Shown here one piece after another: positions 49,771 through 62,548 of a stretch of DNA of 64,000 nucleotides. Both the position numbers and the translations under genes were made by a program. Every line of letters begins with the position of its first letter. The stretch's first letter is position 1. Under the pieces are notes generated by a model. The model was not told the DNA's origin. It ran no database searches and was given only the letters and a program-made list of their open reading frames with translations. This stretch comes from Liolophura sinensis (lineage: Eukaryota > Mollusca > Polyplacophora > Chitonida > Chitonidae): positions 53,361,249-53,425,248 of the forward strand of contig NC_088295.1 of the NCBI RefSeq assembly GCF_032854445.1, written 5' to 3'.

Positions 49771-51253
49771 TCACCCTTTAGATGACTTTAAACGTTTGTT
49801 GTGATGTCCACCCTTTGTCTAACCGACTGCTTCTTTTTCAAGAATAGACGGGTACTGGGGAAAGGAGTCTAGATATAAGCTTAAACTGTACAATTCACAA
49901 GTATTTGCGAGGGACAAACAGCTGTCAGGCACCACCTACAATGGAAACTCACGTAGACCCTGTATGTAACTGCAGAGTGACAACAAAAACAGTTACGAAT
50001 CTATGGGTGTCACAGTACGAAAGAAATATACAACCTATTTTCTCATTACTTATGTCAGTACGCCAACTTTAGTCGTTTCAGTTAATTGGTTTGCGATCAG
50101 GAATTGTTGTCTACCAATTCTGGAGCTTGTGCTGGAGCAAGGTAAGAGTATAAATTCTAACGTCACGTTATAAAAGGCCTTTGTAGAATTCTGACCAGTA
50201 AAAACAATCCGCTCATGAACAGATGTGTTGTACTTTATTTCGTGCCAGAGGTCACTCATATTATTAAGCTATGCACCGAGGATGGCATGTGTTCCATTAC
50301 ATAATCTTACAGTAACCTGTACGGAGTACAACCTACTGGGCTCCAATTTGCTAAAAGCTCTAATGCCTTTGCATTTAAGACTTTATGTAACACCGCTACG
50401 ACAGATCGACCATGCTACGTATTGTGTTCAACTAGGCACAGCCAGCACGAAAGAGCATTCATTGGCGCTAATTGTGATTAATATTTTTATGAAATGATAC
50501 CTTGCGATTCGATAGTTGTTACATTACAACAAACACGTTTAAGTAGGAGAAACAACTTGGAACTGTTGATTCTTGAAAAAGAATCGACGCGGAGTAATTT
50601 CTCAGATTTGGAATATTTCCTGAACTAATTCAGGCTAATCCTTTCAAACATAATTAATGGCAGGTTCGTTGACGAAAGATGACATTTTAGTCCTCTCAGG
50701 GTTGGGCGAGGTTGAGCTACAGGGCACGAGAAGGACTGCATCAGCAGTTTTCTTTGCAGCCATACATAAAGTTTGTTTTGCAGCATGTTAGGACATTCTA
50801 TCGTGGTTGCGTTAAAAATTAACTGTTGACTTCACGTCTAAACATACAAATGGTAAATTCCAAAAGTCACACAGTAGAGGTCTTTCCATGACCTCAAACA
50901 GCAAAGGAATCTGAAAGACTTTTGATTCTTTCAGAGTGACATTCACACTCTCATTTATCTGTCACGGGTGCTATGGATGTTTAATGAACATCTTGCGCCT
51001 TAATTTGATGTCTTAATTGCATGGTGGCTTTAATGGCAGAAGTGATTCCTCCAACTTTGAAACTCTGAAATATGATTGCTTGTGGAAGTTTTGACCTTGA
51101 TGTTAAATGTGTCAAGCGTTGCACTTCTTGGTTTAGAAGAACATTCCTTATAAGAAATTAAGAGTTTTTCATTGTTTTCATTAACTCCTATCGTCAGTTT
51201 CTATTCCTCCCCTGTACTACTTCTTGAGGAATTTATAACTGAATGATTATAGG
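49771..51253. other. intergenic sequence, no gene recognised
   Basis: Unique sequence with only short open frames, none with a recognisable domain. Confidence 0.4.
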
Positions 51254-51559
51254 TTAACACTGCTCTTTCTGGAAGAGAACTCCTGTTTGTGTATAATCTA
51301 GAGCTTCTAATGTACGACTGCTGTCGAAATCTGTCTTGTGTAGGGCAAAGATTCTTTGATCAAGCTTTTGGATTGCTGCAAGTTCTAAGTATGCTGCCAT
51401 CTGCACCAAGGTAAGCAAACTGGACAGGAGGCTTGTTTGTTTTCGTCCATTAGAGAACAACTGCATCTGCATGATAATCCTTGAAACATCTTCGTCTGCT
51501 TTACAGCTGGGAGAGAGTACGCGCAAAATTTCATCTCTCAAGAGCGAATATCTTGAGAT
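51254..51559 (-). CDS. candidate terminal exon of an unidentified gene
   Basis: After TTTGATAG, a possible acceptor at 51560-51562, the minus strand is open for 101 codons to TAA. The peptide is non-repetitive, mostly helical and evenly composed (RDEILRVLSPSCKADEDVS; SSLLTLVQMAAYLELAAIQK; DQRIFALHKTDFDSSRTLEA). I recognise no family. There is no good ATG near its start, so it would be an internal or last exon. It could also be a chance frame or a decayed element. Confidence 0.33.
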   Translation of the reverse strand: MSRYSLLRDEILRVLSPSCKADEDVSRIIMQMQLFSNGRKQTSLLSSLLTLVQMAAYLELAAIQKLDQRIFALHKTDFDSSRTLEALDYTQTGVLFQKEQC

Positions 51560-51659
51560 CTATCAAACATCGTTTTGGGTGGAACGCTCTGTAAGTAGTT
51601 GGTGTATCCCTAGAAAATCTACACGTGGTAGTTACAGGTTAATCGCAAGCACCTTTGGA

Positions 51660-52984
51660 TAGTAGAGCCAAGTCTTTGTCATGGTGAAAATACTACTGTA
51701 CTAGCAGTCATGTCACATTTTTAAAATTTGTCCGTGTTCACCGGTCGTTGTGGAATGTTCCTCGAACCTAATCTTCTTGCGATATCAAGGATTCACAATA
51801 ATCATCAAAACAATGAATGATACCAAACTGCTCCATTTGCATAGTAGTGCCTTCATCAACGAATGATATATCCATTAAGAACTAATTTGCTTTAGGGTCT
51901 ATTCAGTTAATTAATTCTGGCTGTACACATGTATGTCTGTGCATTTTAATGTATTAGTTTACTAGACTGCATTTATCTAGTGGCAAAAACCTTATGTGAC
52001 GTCACTGTTCACAATATGATCACAAAAGGCCACTAAGGCATCCAGTGTTTTAAAGATTATTTACTAGGTTACTAGGAAAAAGGGTATTTCGTCTGACATA
52101 CATTTCATAATAGTGTCTTTTTTTCTCCTTTTTAGTCTAACTTCAAAGTAGACATTTACACTATGGAAAAAGTTTTAGGGAATAATTAGTCCTTGACCTT
52201 AGTGTTTGTTGGAACTTTCATTTACCGGTATTCTTGATGGAAAGTCAAAAAATCTGATCAAAGGTTTGCTCTGACATTGCAGTTCTCAAACTTGTAGATT
52301 ACAAGTAAGGAAATGGCACGAACATTTACTTACCCAAGGCAATCTACTTTAACCCGCCGTAATAGTGGATGTACTACGGCCCACGGTTGGGCATATAAAC
52401 TGTTGATAAACTGTTATCAACCCAGCTGAAAACCTTGCAAATCTTACATGTAATTGCACAGGTCAACTGAATATTCAGTTATGGATAAAAACGTGGACTG
52501 TTAAATTTTCTTTGCTTCATTAACAATACAATTAACGACCCTTGATTTTTCTTTCTATCAAAATGTGCGATACAGCTACCATTGCAGAAAGGCTATCATG
52601 TTTTAAATTTACTTCTACTGATTTGTATTTATAACCAGTTTAGTACCAGTTTGGTTTTGACCATCTGAGGTGGTACCAATATCATGTCTGGCCCATGTAG
52701 TAAGAGACACTGACTCCACTCACTCTAACATGGTGTGCACAATAGCATTTTACGCTGTGTACACTCCATGAATTAAGACACTACCTGTTCAATATGAATT
52801 TCAATGTCCTGTCAACTTAGGCTGCCATTTGAACTGAAGCCATTACCAGCGAGCTGTCCGGTTTCTCATACCCTTGTTTATGTTTACACTACACTCAGAA
52901 TCACGCTGCAGTTGGTCATTTTATGGCCTATAGGCCTACAGGTACCACCTCAATGGTGGACTGGTGATCTTAATTTCTTATATA
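51660..52984. other. intergenic sequence, no gene recognised
   Basis: Unique AT-rich sequence. No exon or repeat was recognised. Confidence 0.4.
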
Positions 52985-54600
52985 CCGGTATGTTACTACC
53001 ACAGAATCACCTCCACGCTGGGGCTGGTCTTTTTGTAGCCTATATGAGTATTGTAGAACCACCTCCACGTGAGGACCACTCATTCTTATTTCTTGTGAAA
53101 ATACTACAGAATCACCTCCACGTGAGGACTGGTCATTTTTATTTCTTGTGAAAATACTACAGAATCACCTCCACATGAGGACCAGTCATTCTTATTTCTT
53201 GTGAAAATACTACAGAATCGCCTCCACGTGAGGACTGGTCACTCTTATTTCTTGTGAAAATACTACAGAATCACCTCCACGTGAGGGACTGGTCATTCTT
53301 ATTTCTTGTGAAAATACTACAGAATCACCTCCACGTGAGGACTGGTCATTCTTATTTTTTGTGAAAATACTACAGAATCACCTCCACGTCAGGACCACTC
53401 ATTCTTATTTTTTGTGAAAATACTACAGAATCGCCTCCACGTGAGGACTGGTCATTCTTATTTCTTGTGAAAATACTACAGAATCACCTCCACCAGGGCA
53501 GGTCATTTCTATAGCCCATATACATGTAGATACCATAGAATCACCTCCACGTCAGGACTGGTCATTCTTATTTCTTGTGAAAATACTACAGAATCACCTC
53601 CACGTCAGGACCACTCATTCTTATTTCTTGTGAAAATACTACAGAATCACCTCCACGTCAGGACCACTCATTCTTATTTCTTGTGAAAATACTACAGAAT
53701 CACCTCCACGTCAGGACTGGTCATTCTTATTTCTTGTGAAAATACTACAGAATCACCTCCACGTCAGGACTGGTCATTCTTATTTCTTGTGAAAATACTA
53801 CAGAATCACCTCCACGTCAGGACTGGTCATTCTTATTTTTTGTGAAAATACTACAGAATCACCTCCACGTCAGGACTGGTCATTCTTATTTCTTGTGAAA
53901 ATACTACAGAATCACCTCCATGTTAGGACTGGTCATTCTTATTTCTTGTGAAAATACTACAGAATCACCTCCACGTCAGGACTGGTCATTCTTATTTCTT
54001 GTGAAAATACTACAGAATCACCTCAACGTCAGGACTGGTCATTCTTATTTTTTGTGAAAATACTACAGAATCACCTCCACGTCAGGACTGGTCATTCTTA
54101 TTTCTTGTGAAAATACTACAGAATCACCTCCACGTCAGGACTGGTCATTCTTATTTCTTGTGAAAATACTACAGAATCACCTCCACGTCAGGACTGGTTA
54201 TTCTTATTTCTTGTGAAAATACTACAGAATCACCTCCACGTCAGGACTGGTCATTCTTATTTTTTGTGAAAATACTACAGAGTCACCTCCACGTCAGGAC
54301 TGGTAGAATCACCTCCACGTGAGGACTGGTCATTCTTATTTCTTGTGAAAATACTACAGAGTCACCTCCACGTGAGGACCAGTCATTCTTATTTCTTGTT
54401 GAAAATACTACAGAATCACCTCCACCAGGGCAGGTCATTTCTATAGCCCATATACATGTAGATACCATAGAATCACCTCCACGTGAGGACCAGTCATTCT
54501 TTTTTCTTGTGAAAATACTACAGAATCACCTCCACGTGGGGACTGGTAATTCTCATTTCTCATGTAAATACTACAGAATTACCTCCACGCTGTATCTGGT
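52985..54600. repeat. 53-bp minisatellite, main array, about 30 copies
   Basis: Units of TACAGAATCACCTCCACGTC, AGGACTGGTCATTCTTATTT and CTTGTGAAAATAC at 53-bp spacing. Variants contain GGGCAGGTCATTTCTATAGC and CATATACATGTAGATACCAT (around 53490-53540 and 54420-54475). The edges are more diverged than the middle. Confidence 0.95.
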
Positions 54601-55254
54601 CATTTTTATAACCAGAAATACTGTATGTAAGGGCTACTCCAACAACCTCATCTTGATATAGTATGCTAGCTGCTACGATTGTTCTAGCTTTATATCGTAA
54701 TGATACGTAATGATACTGATACGAAAGTTCCACGCTAGCTTTTGACCTAATGACCTCTCGTAGCGTGCAGCCGATTGAGCCATTCTTACATAACTTTGAT
54801 GATCGCCAATGATTATATATTTTAGGGGGACTCTTACAACAGATGCGACCCCAAACCGTAAGTTACTTGGCTAGTTATCTCATAAGATAGTTGCAACACA
54901 GACACAGTAGTCATTTGGCGGTATAAAGTATTATTTTGAAAAAAAAAAACCCGACGTTGAAAGTTGTCAGAGCAAAGCCTTCCCTTGGTCAGAGTAAAGC
55001 CTTCCCTTGGTCAGAGTAGACATTTTTTAAAAATTGTTTGTAGTATTCGTGCAGATTACCTCCCGTTAGCCTAACTCGTCGAGATGATTTAGAGCTTCAT
55101 GTACTGTGATTTTGCCTAAACTGATATTGTTTCTTTATCATGACTGGGTGTGATAAATGCAAAGAATGCAGAATTTATTGTTTATTGTTTATTTCTGGCG
55201 AACTGTGTCAATGTGAAATAATAATTTCATTATTAATTGATCAGATATAGATGT
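54601..55254. other. intergenic sequence
   Basis: A 24-bp doublet (AAAGCCTTCCCTTGGTCAGA twice) lies at about 54972-55020. Otherwise nothing was recognised. Confidence 0.4.
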
Positions 55255-55550
55255 ATACTGGCTGTATTTATTTATTTATTTATTTGATGGGTGTTTTACG
55301 CCGTTCTCAAGAATATTTCACTTATACGACGGCGGCCAGCATTTATGGTGGGTGGAAACAAGGCATAGCCGAGAGGGAAACCCACGACCATCCGCAGGTT
55401 GTTGGCAGACCTTCCCACTTACGGCCGGAGAGGAAGCCAGCATGAGCTGGACTTGAAATCAAAGCGACGGCATTGGTGAGAGACTCCTGGGTCAATACGC
55501 TGCGCTAGTGCGCTAACCAACTAAACCACGGAGGCCCCATACTGGCTGTA
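55255..55550 (-). mobile_element. SINE A, full length with target duplication, minus
   Basis: Body 55267-55538. An exact 12-bp duplication ATACTGGCTGTA is at 55255-55266 and 55539-55550. This is the best-preserved copy in the window. Confidence 0.95.
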
Positions 55551-56329
55551 AGACATATCAGTGACACTGTTTACATATTATGTATTGATACTTTCACTAC
55601 AGGCGGTGCTGCAATCAGTTGATGGGCATATGATCTTATGGATATGGTGTACATACTAATGAAATAGCACTACCTAATACAGCTAGCCTGCCTGCAATGG
55701 GTGATGGGGGTACAATTATTTGGGTAATTTCTTTCACATAACTACTGTCTTATGTAATTATGGAATGGTAATTCAGTAGTGTTGAGATTTTAGTTTTAGT
55801 TATTAATTACCTTTATCTTATGTTATTGTATTGGCAGTAATGTACATTGTTATATGAGATTGGGTAAGTTACCTCTGATTTCCTACGTCCTATAGGGAGT
55901 GAAGTTACATGCGTGTCTTATGGTACTGCCACGAATAGATATATGTGAGATATTTACTGTAGAAATAAGCAGCACTTACTTCTTACTGATTTGTAAACAG
56001 CCACTTGCTTGTAATGTATTATTATACTGTTAAAGTATGTGTTGTTGTGTGTGATGCATTTCTGTATGCTAAGATTATGCATAAGACGTAATGGCGCTAA
56101 TATATATGCAGATGAAGGTGAAGCGTTAAATGCTGTTAAAGTACCGCTCTTACCTAATAAAAATTAATGTATGTGTATATGAAGTGTTTTTCTACTACAA
56201 ATTTCCAACAATTGTATCTTTCACGCAGGTGTTGTCCTGTTTCGCCAATTTGCAACATAAAACAAACTAATCAGAATCTCAGTGGATATTCTTTTGTTAT
56301 CCTTGCATTCTCTGCGCTCTTTATATGTA
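55551..56329. other. intergenic sequence, no gene recognised
   Basis: AT-rich, with no conserved reading frame or repeat recognised. Confidence 0.4.
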
Positions 56330-56470
56330 CAACCACCTCAAAGTCATGACTGATCATTCTTATTTCTGATGTAAATACTACAGAATCACCTCCACGTCAG
56401 GACTGATTATTCTCCTCCATGCTGGGGCTGGTCATTTTCATACCCTACATACATGTAGGTACCATAGAAC
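56330..56470. repeat. outlying copies of the 53-bp satellite family
   Basis: ACTACAGAATCACCTCCACG, TCAGGACTGATTATTCTCC and GCTGGGGCTGGTCATTTTCA match the main array and its edge variants. Confidence 0.85.
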
Positions 56471-57462
56471 CACCATATAACTGTCTGATAAACAGAAAGG
56501 GAGAAATTGAACAAAATGTCAGCAGAAATCTCACGCATGTGTGACAAAATTCAGAAATGATTTGTTTGCCAGCCATTTTCAATCAAAAATTGTCCAGCCT
56601 CCAGTCAAACTGCGAATAGATTAATATGCATGTAACTGTTTAAAATTCTGAAAAAAAATATATATATATAGATATATAACGCTCCATGAAAGCGTAAATT
56701 GGAGTTTTATCCTTAAAGTTGAGCAATGGCACCCTGGGGGGTGATTAAGGCTGCTGTTTTTGTTACAATATATATACACTGTACATATGGTCCACACTGC
56801 AGAGGTCTTCACAAGGAGTTGTTTGTTTATAGTTTATAGAAAAATGTTAGCAGCAGTCATCCTCCTAATCACTGGGAACTAAGAAAACACTACTACCTTG
56901 GTTCACAACAAGTTATACATTTTGTCAAATTAAAGGTATTTATATAATTTGAGTTTGGTTTTCATCTTTAGCTCAGAGAAATTGACAATCAAAATGTGAA
57001 ATAAAAAAATGCCCAAATTTTATCCACGAGGGGATCTGGTATTCTTAAGGGCACAGAAAATTGTACAGAGCCCAAAATGGAAACCAGGGGCAGATTTACA
57101 ACATGAAGCCAAGGTGAGTTGGATTAGAATCAGCATGAATGGAATATATGGTCAAGGATAGAAGCGTCTGAAGGAAGCATTTGGGTCCCTTAGCCATGTG
57201 AGAATATATCTCATACTCTATATACAGTAGTAATAACTGGCTACTGAAATGTATTTCTGTATATTAACATCAGTTTTGAAATAATGACTTTGTTTGGAAA
57301 TTCTTTGGAAAACATTTTTTTTGTGTGAATATGTGAACACAGTACAAATCTTTTCCCACGGAGAGTTTAACTGACCATACTATGTTGTGCCTTATACGCC
57401 ATGTCTTGCTGGATTGATCTCTTGTTGGATTGATCTCTGATCATAGGCTACATGTGAAGGTA

Positions 57463-57525
57463 TTCCAGAAACCTACAGATGGTTGTGGGTTTCCCCTGGG
57501 CTCTGTGCAGTTTGACTGCTGGGCC
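57463..57525 (+). mobile_element. SINE A fragment, plus
   Basis: AACCTACAGATGGTTGTGGG and TTTCCCCTGGGCTCTG match the middle of the family; neither end is present. Confidence 0.4.
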
Positions 57526-57919
57526 ATTAAGAAAACTGTAGTATATAGCCAATTTTATGTCCCAAGAAAGAAGCTGTGACACTTTTATATACTTTTATGT
57601 CTTAGGACACAACCTACACTGCATATTGAGAAATAACAACCAACAGTTTCATGGAAACCTTCATAGGCCTACAGCTTACATATATATCATGCGAACCCTC
57701 CGTAACAGATTGAAATGAAAAACAGAAAGGGAATTACAGGCCAAATTTCAGCTTAATAGCACAGAAATTAAAATTGTACAATAAATTTATAACTCCTTCT
57801 ACAAGGTGTGGGAAATACTTGTGACACTAATGAGCTAAACACTAGCAATAGCTAGGTTAACTTGAGCACAACTAGGGGAAAAGGAGTATATGTTTTTATG
57901 ATATTTACGAATGACCTAC

Positions 57920-58166
57920 CCAGGTACCAACAAAAATCATAACTGACCAAAAATTCGGTTTTATGAGAATTTATATATTTGCTATTTATGATTTCTAGGT
58001 TTTCCTGGATTTGGTAAACATTCATCACTCTCCTGCGTGAATTATGACATGGACATTGGCAGTAACTATATCCATTCTCGGTTGGCAGGCATCCTGCATG
58101 TAACCGTCTCGTCCACAGGCAGACCATATTTTCACGGTTAAATTTATCATATTTCCAAGATTTCAT
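57920..58166 (-). CDS. candidate exon of an unidentified gene
   Basis: It is open on the minus strand from an ATG at 58166 to a possible donor GTAGGTC (57913-57919). The peptide is non-repetitive and cysteine-containing (CLWTRRLHAGCLPTENGYSY; CQCPCHNSRRRVMNVYQIQE; SHKTEFLVSYDFCWYLG). I recognise no family. The exon at 58307-58415 is just upstream on the same strand. Confidence 0.33.
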
Positions 58167-58306
58167 TATCTCTCAAAAATGTTCACGTGTAACTCTTGCT
58201 GGGGACTAAGGTGTAGTTACAGTTTTACTATAGCCAACATGTGTTCAAACTACGCGCGTCAAGCTGACACTACACATAGGCTACACATTTGGGAGACGTA
58301 CGCTAC

Positions 58307-58415
58307 CTTCAGCCCAGAAGACAACCTAGTTAAGGCGTCGACTTCAGCGATCGGTTGATCCTTAACATTCCAAAAAATAATAAGCGTTAATACACCAAGC
58401 ACTGCACAGCATAGT
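58307..58415 (-). CDS. candidate exon with a membrane segment
   Basis: After TTTTATAG (acceptor at 58416-58418) comes LCCAVLGVLTLIIFW, a likely membrane helix, then DQPIAEVDALTRLSSGLK and a donor GTAGCG. The layout recalls the stem of a type II Golgi enzyme, but there is no catalytic domain in view. It could be a chance frame. Confidence 0.3.
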
Positions 58416-58474
58416 CTATAAAATAAACATATGTTATAAAAAAAATAATAATAAAAGCGCGGTTTGAGGGTATT

Positions 58475-58520
58475 TTGGTTTGATGTTGGCGACAACCAGT
58501 CCCAGCGTGGAGGCACCTGT
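58475..58520. repeat. inverted outlying copy of the 53-bp family edge
   Basis: The reverse complement of this stretch (CTCCACGCTGGGACTGGTTG, CCAACATCAAA) matches 46880-46925. Confidence 0.7.
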
Positions 58521-58699
58521 CCTGCCTAGCTAGCTCGTATCTTTTCTGTGGTTCTTGTCATAGGCTAAGCAAGGTACGCGATCATCTTTGTAAACCGGAA
58601 GGAAGACCGATAAATTAAATGAATGAATTTGATTTTATTCCCTACAGTATATCGTGTTGATGGAAAAAGAATCGCACGGCATGTTCCGTTTAGCATAAA

Positions 58700-60656
58700 C
58701 ATGAAGGCGTGAGGTAAGTTTCTTCTCTTTGTTAAACAGCTGGCCTGCAGATATTTATAACCAATGTGTCTTCAGCACAAGTTTGTCAGAGGAGAGACTT
58801 GTTGAATAGCCAGTGTCTATGTCAACCTGGCATTGTTGTTGTTGTTCACTAGTATCTGCTGCAGTTTATGGGCCTACATATACATCTGTTTGACTAATTA
58901 ATATCTGATCTATTATTTATATTTAGGCAGTATGAACAGTAGCTGAAACGGTAAACACTTTGTCAAGTACGTCTGTGGTGTTGCTAGTTCCATTTAAATT
59001 AAACGCCAAGGTCTATGGTCAACAATTTCTGATATTTACCTGCCTCAATGTTTTATTATTGAATTTAAAAAGGGCGGTAGGTCCATTTCGCAAGACACTT
59101 TGCGAAGTTTGTCATCATTTCCACTCCAAAACAGTGGCACATGCCAGTTTCTAATGTACATCAAAGAGAATAGGACCTTTATTATCACTTTTGCAAGAGT
59201 AAATCCATTTCCGAGTTGAAATGTTGTAGAAACGTACAGAAATATTTCCTTCTCGCTTGTCAAAATAACTTTGTGCTGTCATGACGAGTTGGGTGTAATA
59301 AAATCTCGAAACCGCGCACCAAAAGATACGGAAACCAACCTAACAAGACAAGACTATGCAATGAGTCTGAAATGACAACTTTAGCTATGATTTCATGAGT
59401 CATCATGGTAGACTAGAAAGAACGATTGCCGGGTCAGTTGAGCGAGAAAAATTAATTCTAAACGCTCCAGTCAAGGCTTGCGGCTATTTTGTGCGTGTCT
59501 GCTTCATTATCCATGTTTTCAAACACACTCTGGATTTTGAATGCACCCAATGCTTCGCGCGTGCACACCCCAATTTTGAAGAGAGAAAATCAACACTTTA
59601 TCAGATTGTCTGCTTATAACAAGTCTGAAATGGATTTGAACATGTATGAGTGATTAAAAGCATCATTTTCTCTTCAGTCCTCAACAGAAATTGCCGTGTG
59701 CTGTTTTAGAGTGGATATACGGGCCCACTTTGTTCAGCAAGGTGCCTTGCGGAATGGACGTACCACATATTTGAATTCACCGATTAAACGTTGAGGCAGG
59801 TAAATATCAAAAATATGCGTCTCCATTCTTTTTAGTATTACTTCAACAGTTTATGTGCTGTCTGACAAGGCATAAGAAGAGTTATGCTTATAATTAGCTC
59901 TTCCATCATTGTCCCATCCTCCTGCAGCATGGATAATTAACATTGGGTTTTGTCTGGGAAACTTGAAACAAGACATTAAGTTGTGATTCTAGATTTCTAG
60001 TACATGAATAACATTACTGGTATTCTAACAGGTATCCTCAGTCAACTTACCCAACGGCCGACTCACTCAAGACAATTGGTCTAATAGTACTCAGTGAACT
60101 GGTCCAGCGGTTTTATCATCTAATTTTGTAGACAAAAATGACCTTTTCAGGATAACTACGTGTAACTACTTCTTACGATTCACACAGTTTTCTGTTTTGA
60201 GCACCCGGGTTCCTGGCAAGGAGCAGAAGATGATAAATAACATAGGGCTGACTGGGCTAAAAAGCCGATAGCTGCTGATTCCTAAAATTCAAAATACTAC
60301 ACGACACTGAAACTATCATATATGAAGGATAGACACATTCTGATTACTTTTCACCTGGGTTAAATTTGCTATGTTTTCACCTCTAGTACTTTTAGTCATG
60401 TCACGAAAGAATGTGCTGGTGATTGGCTGAGAGCAGCTGTGACATCACTGCAAAACTATGAATCTCCAACTAGATCTGTCAAGACAGTTGAATGTGTGAC
60501 CACACAGTCAAATGTGTATTCTTAACTTTAATATGACGGCTTTATATCTTGTCATTTTATCCAGAAAACATTTTTAATGTTCTATATGCGAACTGTATTT
60601 TCTTAATACAGCTATGCATTTACCTGGAATATAATATTTATCACTCAACTTTTCAG
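58700..60656. other. intergenic or intronic sequence
   Basis: Strong donor-like sites occur (GTGAGGTAAGTTTC around 58711; GAGGCAGGTAAATA around 59797) but no confirmed exon. Nothing else was recognised. Confidence 0.35.
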
Positions 60657-60716
60657 AACGGTCTGCAGTACGAGTGCAGTAACATGGACAACAAGAAAAG
60701 AAAAATGGCTGACTGG
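60657..60716 (+). CDS. candidate exon of an unidentified gene
   Basis: Acceptor CTTTTCAG (to 60656) and donor GTGAGG (60717) bound 60 nt that are fully open, with an ATG in good context (AACATGG) followed by DNKKRKMADW. It could be a first coding exon of a gene leaving the right edge. The signal is short and may be chance. Confidence 0.28.
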
Positions 60717-60719
60717 GTG

Positions 60720-62548
60720 AGGTGAAAATCTCAACCGGTTGTAGAAGACATTAGGTGTTTAAGCAGAGCTCACTGGAGATAACTTGATACAAAGTACAGA
60801 AAAGTGTGTGAATCGTAACAGTTACTACATGTTATCCCCCAAAATAAATCTTAATGTGTAAAATTGTGCACGATTGGTGTTAAGCCTGATAACTTGAACT
60901 ATTGGACGAGTTGTCCTGGGTCAGTCGGCAGTGGGTCAGTTGAGCTGTATTCCACTGACTGTCAGTTGAGGAATATTTGGATACGCCATATTCATGGCTG
61001 CTTAGTCAACAGTCAGAGACACCAGCGCTTGTTAAGTGGTGGAGGAAAGGTGCTCATATCCACGTAGTAACATTTCCCCTAACCATCACCCGCAAGGTAT
61101 CTCGTAAAAACGCCTCCAGGCTAAGGTGTTGCCAGAGATTAAAGACAGTCACCATCTTCCACGTAGTGTAACCGGGTCTGACAAAATGATTACATACAAC
61201 ATAGGTCCTGAGGCTGCGAACTGAACTGGTGATACTCAGTTCTGTCTGGCTTTATGTCTTATTTAAGCTTGTGTGGCTGATACTCTTTTCTTGCTTATAT
61301 GTTTAAACATTAACACTGGTTTAATACTGTCCAAGTTTGTGGCTACCAGATGATATCATTTGCACATTGATATTCATTTTAAAGGAGTACATATGTACTA
61401 TGAATGAAAATTGAGCATCCTGCAAAGCTTAATAATGATTATATCATAAATTTCTTTGATTTAATTATTTGATTGGTGTTTTACAAGGATATACCCAAGG
61501 ATATTTCACTTGTACAGCGCGATCCTTAGAATGAATGTCTTGACATTTGTCTGAAATCATATTGGAAGCCAAATTCTCTTGTAAGACCACCTAATGTACA
61601 TATTCAAATTAGAAACAAAACAGAAGTTAAAGGAGAACCCCAATGACATTATTTTCACACTAAATGTTCTCTAAACACAATATTTGTGATAGGTTAGTCT
61701 GTAAACTGCATTTATAAAACTATCATGTTAACTAGTTCCATTTGAAAAAAAACTGTTAAAGTTGAACTGTCGGCCTATCATGTTGACTGCGTAGCTGTCA
61801 TGCCATGAATACGTGCCAGGATTATGTATTGAAAAGCCCTGCAAAGCATAGCCGAATCCATGCGATAGGCCTACCGACTGTGTGGTTTTCCAGAAGCTAT
61901 CGTGTGAATTAACGTATAATTACCTCTACATGTACACCTCTTAATTAGCACCCTGAAAGTAATGGAAGTAAACAACAAGTATTTTGACAGATAGGCTTAT
62001 TAGATCCAGGAGAAACATGTGTACAACATAGCAACTGGGCGATACGTTGACCAATTTTCGCACACATATCAGCCACATAGATGACACAAATCTTGAGAAT
62101 TTGGCACAGTTTCGCAGTAAACAGACAATAAATTTGTATAGCCAAGCTGAGCGATATCAGCTGTGACATGAGGATCCAAGCAGTCCGGCCAGCCGATTGT
62201 GAGTTGCTTTGACAACAACAATCTGTCGCTCAAAAGAGGTGAAACTAACAGCGGATGTAATCTTTTATGTTTTAGAAAAGTATCACGGGCAAAAGTGAGT
62301 AAGGTTTGAATTATAGTGAATGGAAACAGAGATTGGTAACACATAGAAATGCCGGTTTAAAATTTGTCTGGCTACCCGTTCCGGGCTTCAAGGCAGAGCA
62401 TGCTGTGGTATATCACACGCGCACAACAACCTGTAGGGAAGGTTTAAACCGAGCTGAAGGGCTGCCATGTAGCCTTGTGGTTGTTGTAGGGCAAAGGCTT
62501 GCAGCTTTCCACAGTTGAAATTTTTCCATTTCCACTGATAAGCTTCAT
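60720..62548. other. intergenic sequence with a SINE A fragment
   Basis: A minus SINE A 3' fragment at 61458-61524 (TTATTTGATTGGTGTTTTAC, GGATATTTCACTTGTACAG). No gene was recognised. Confidence 0.4.
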
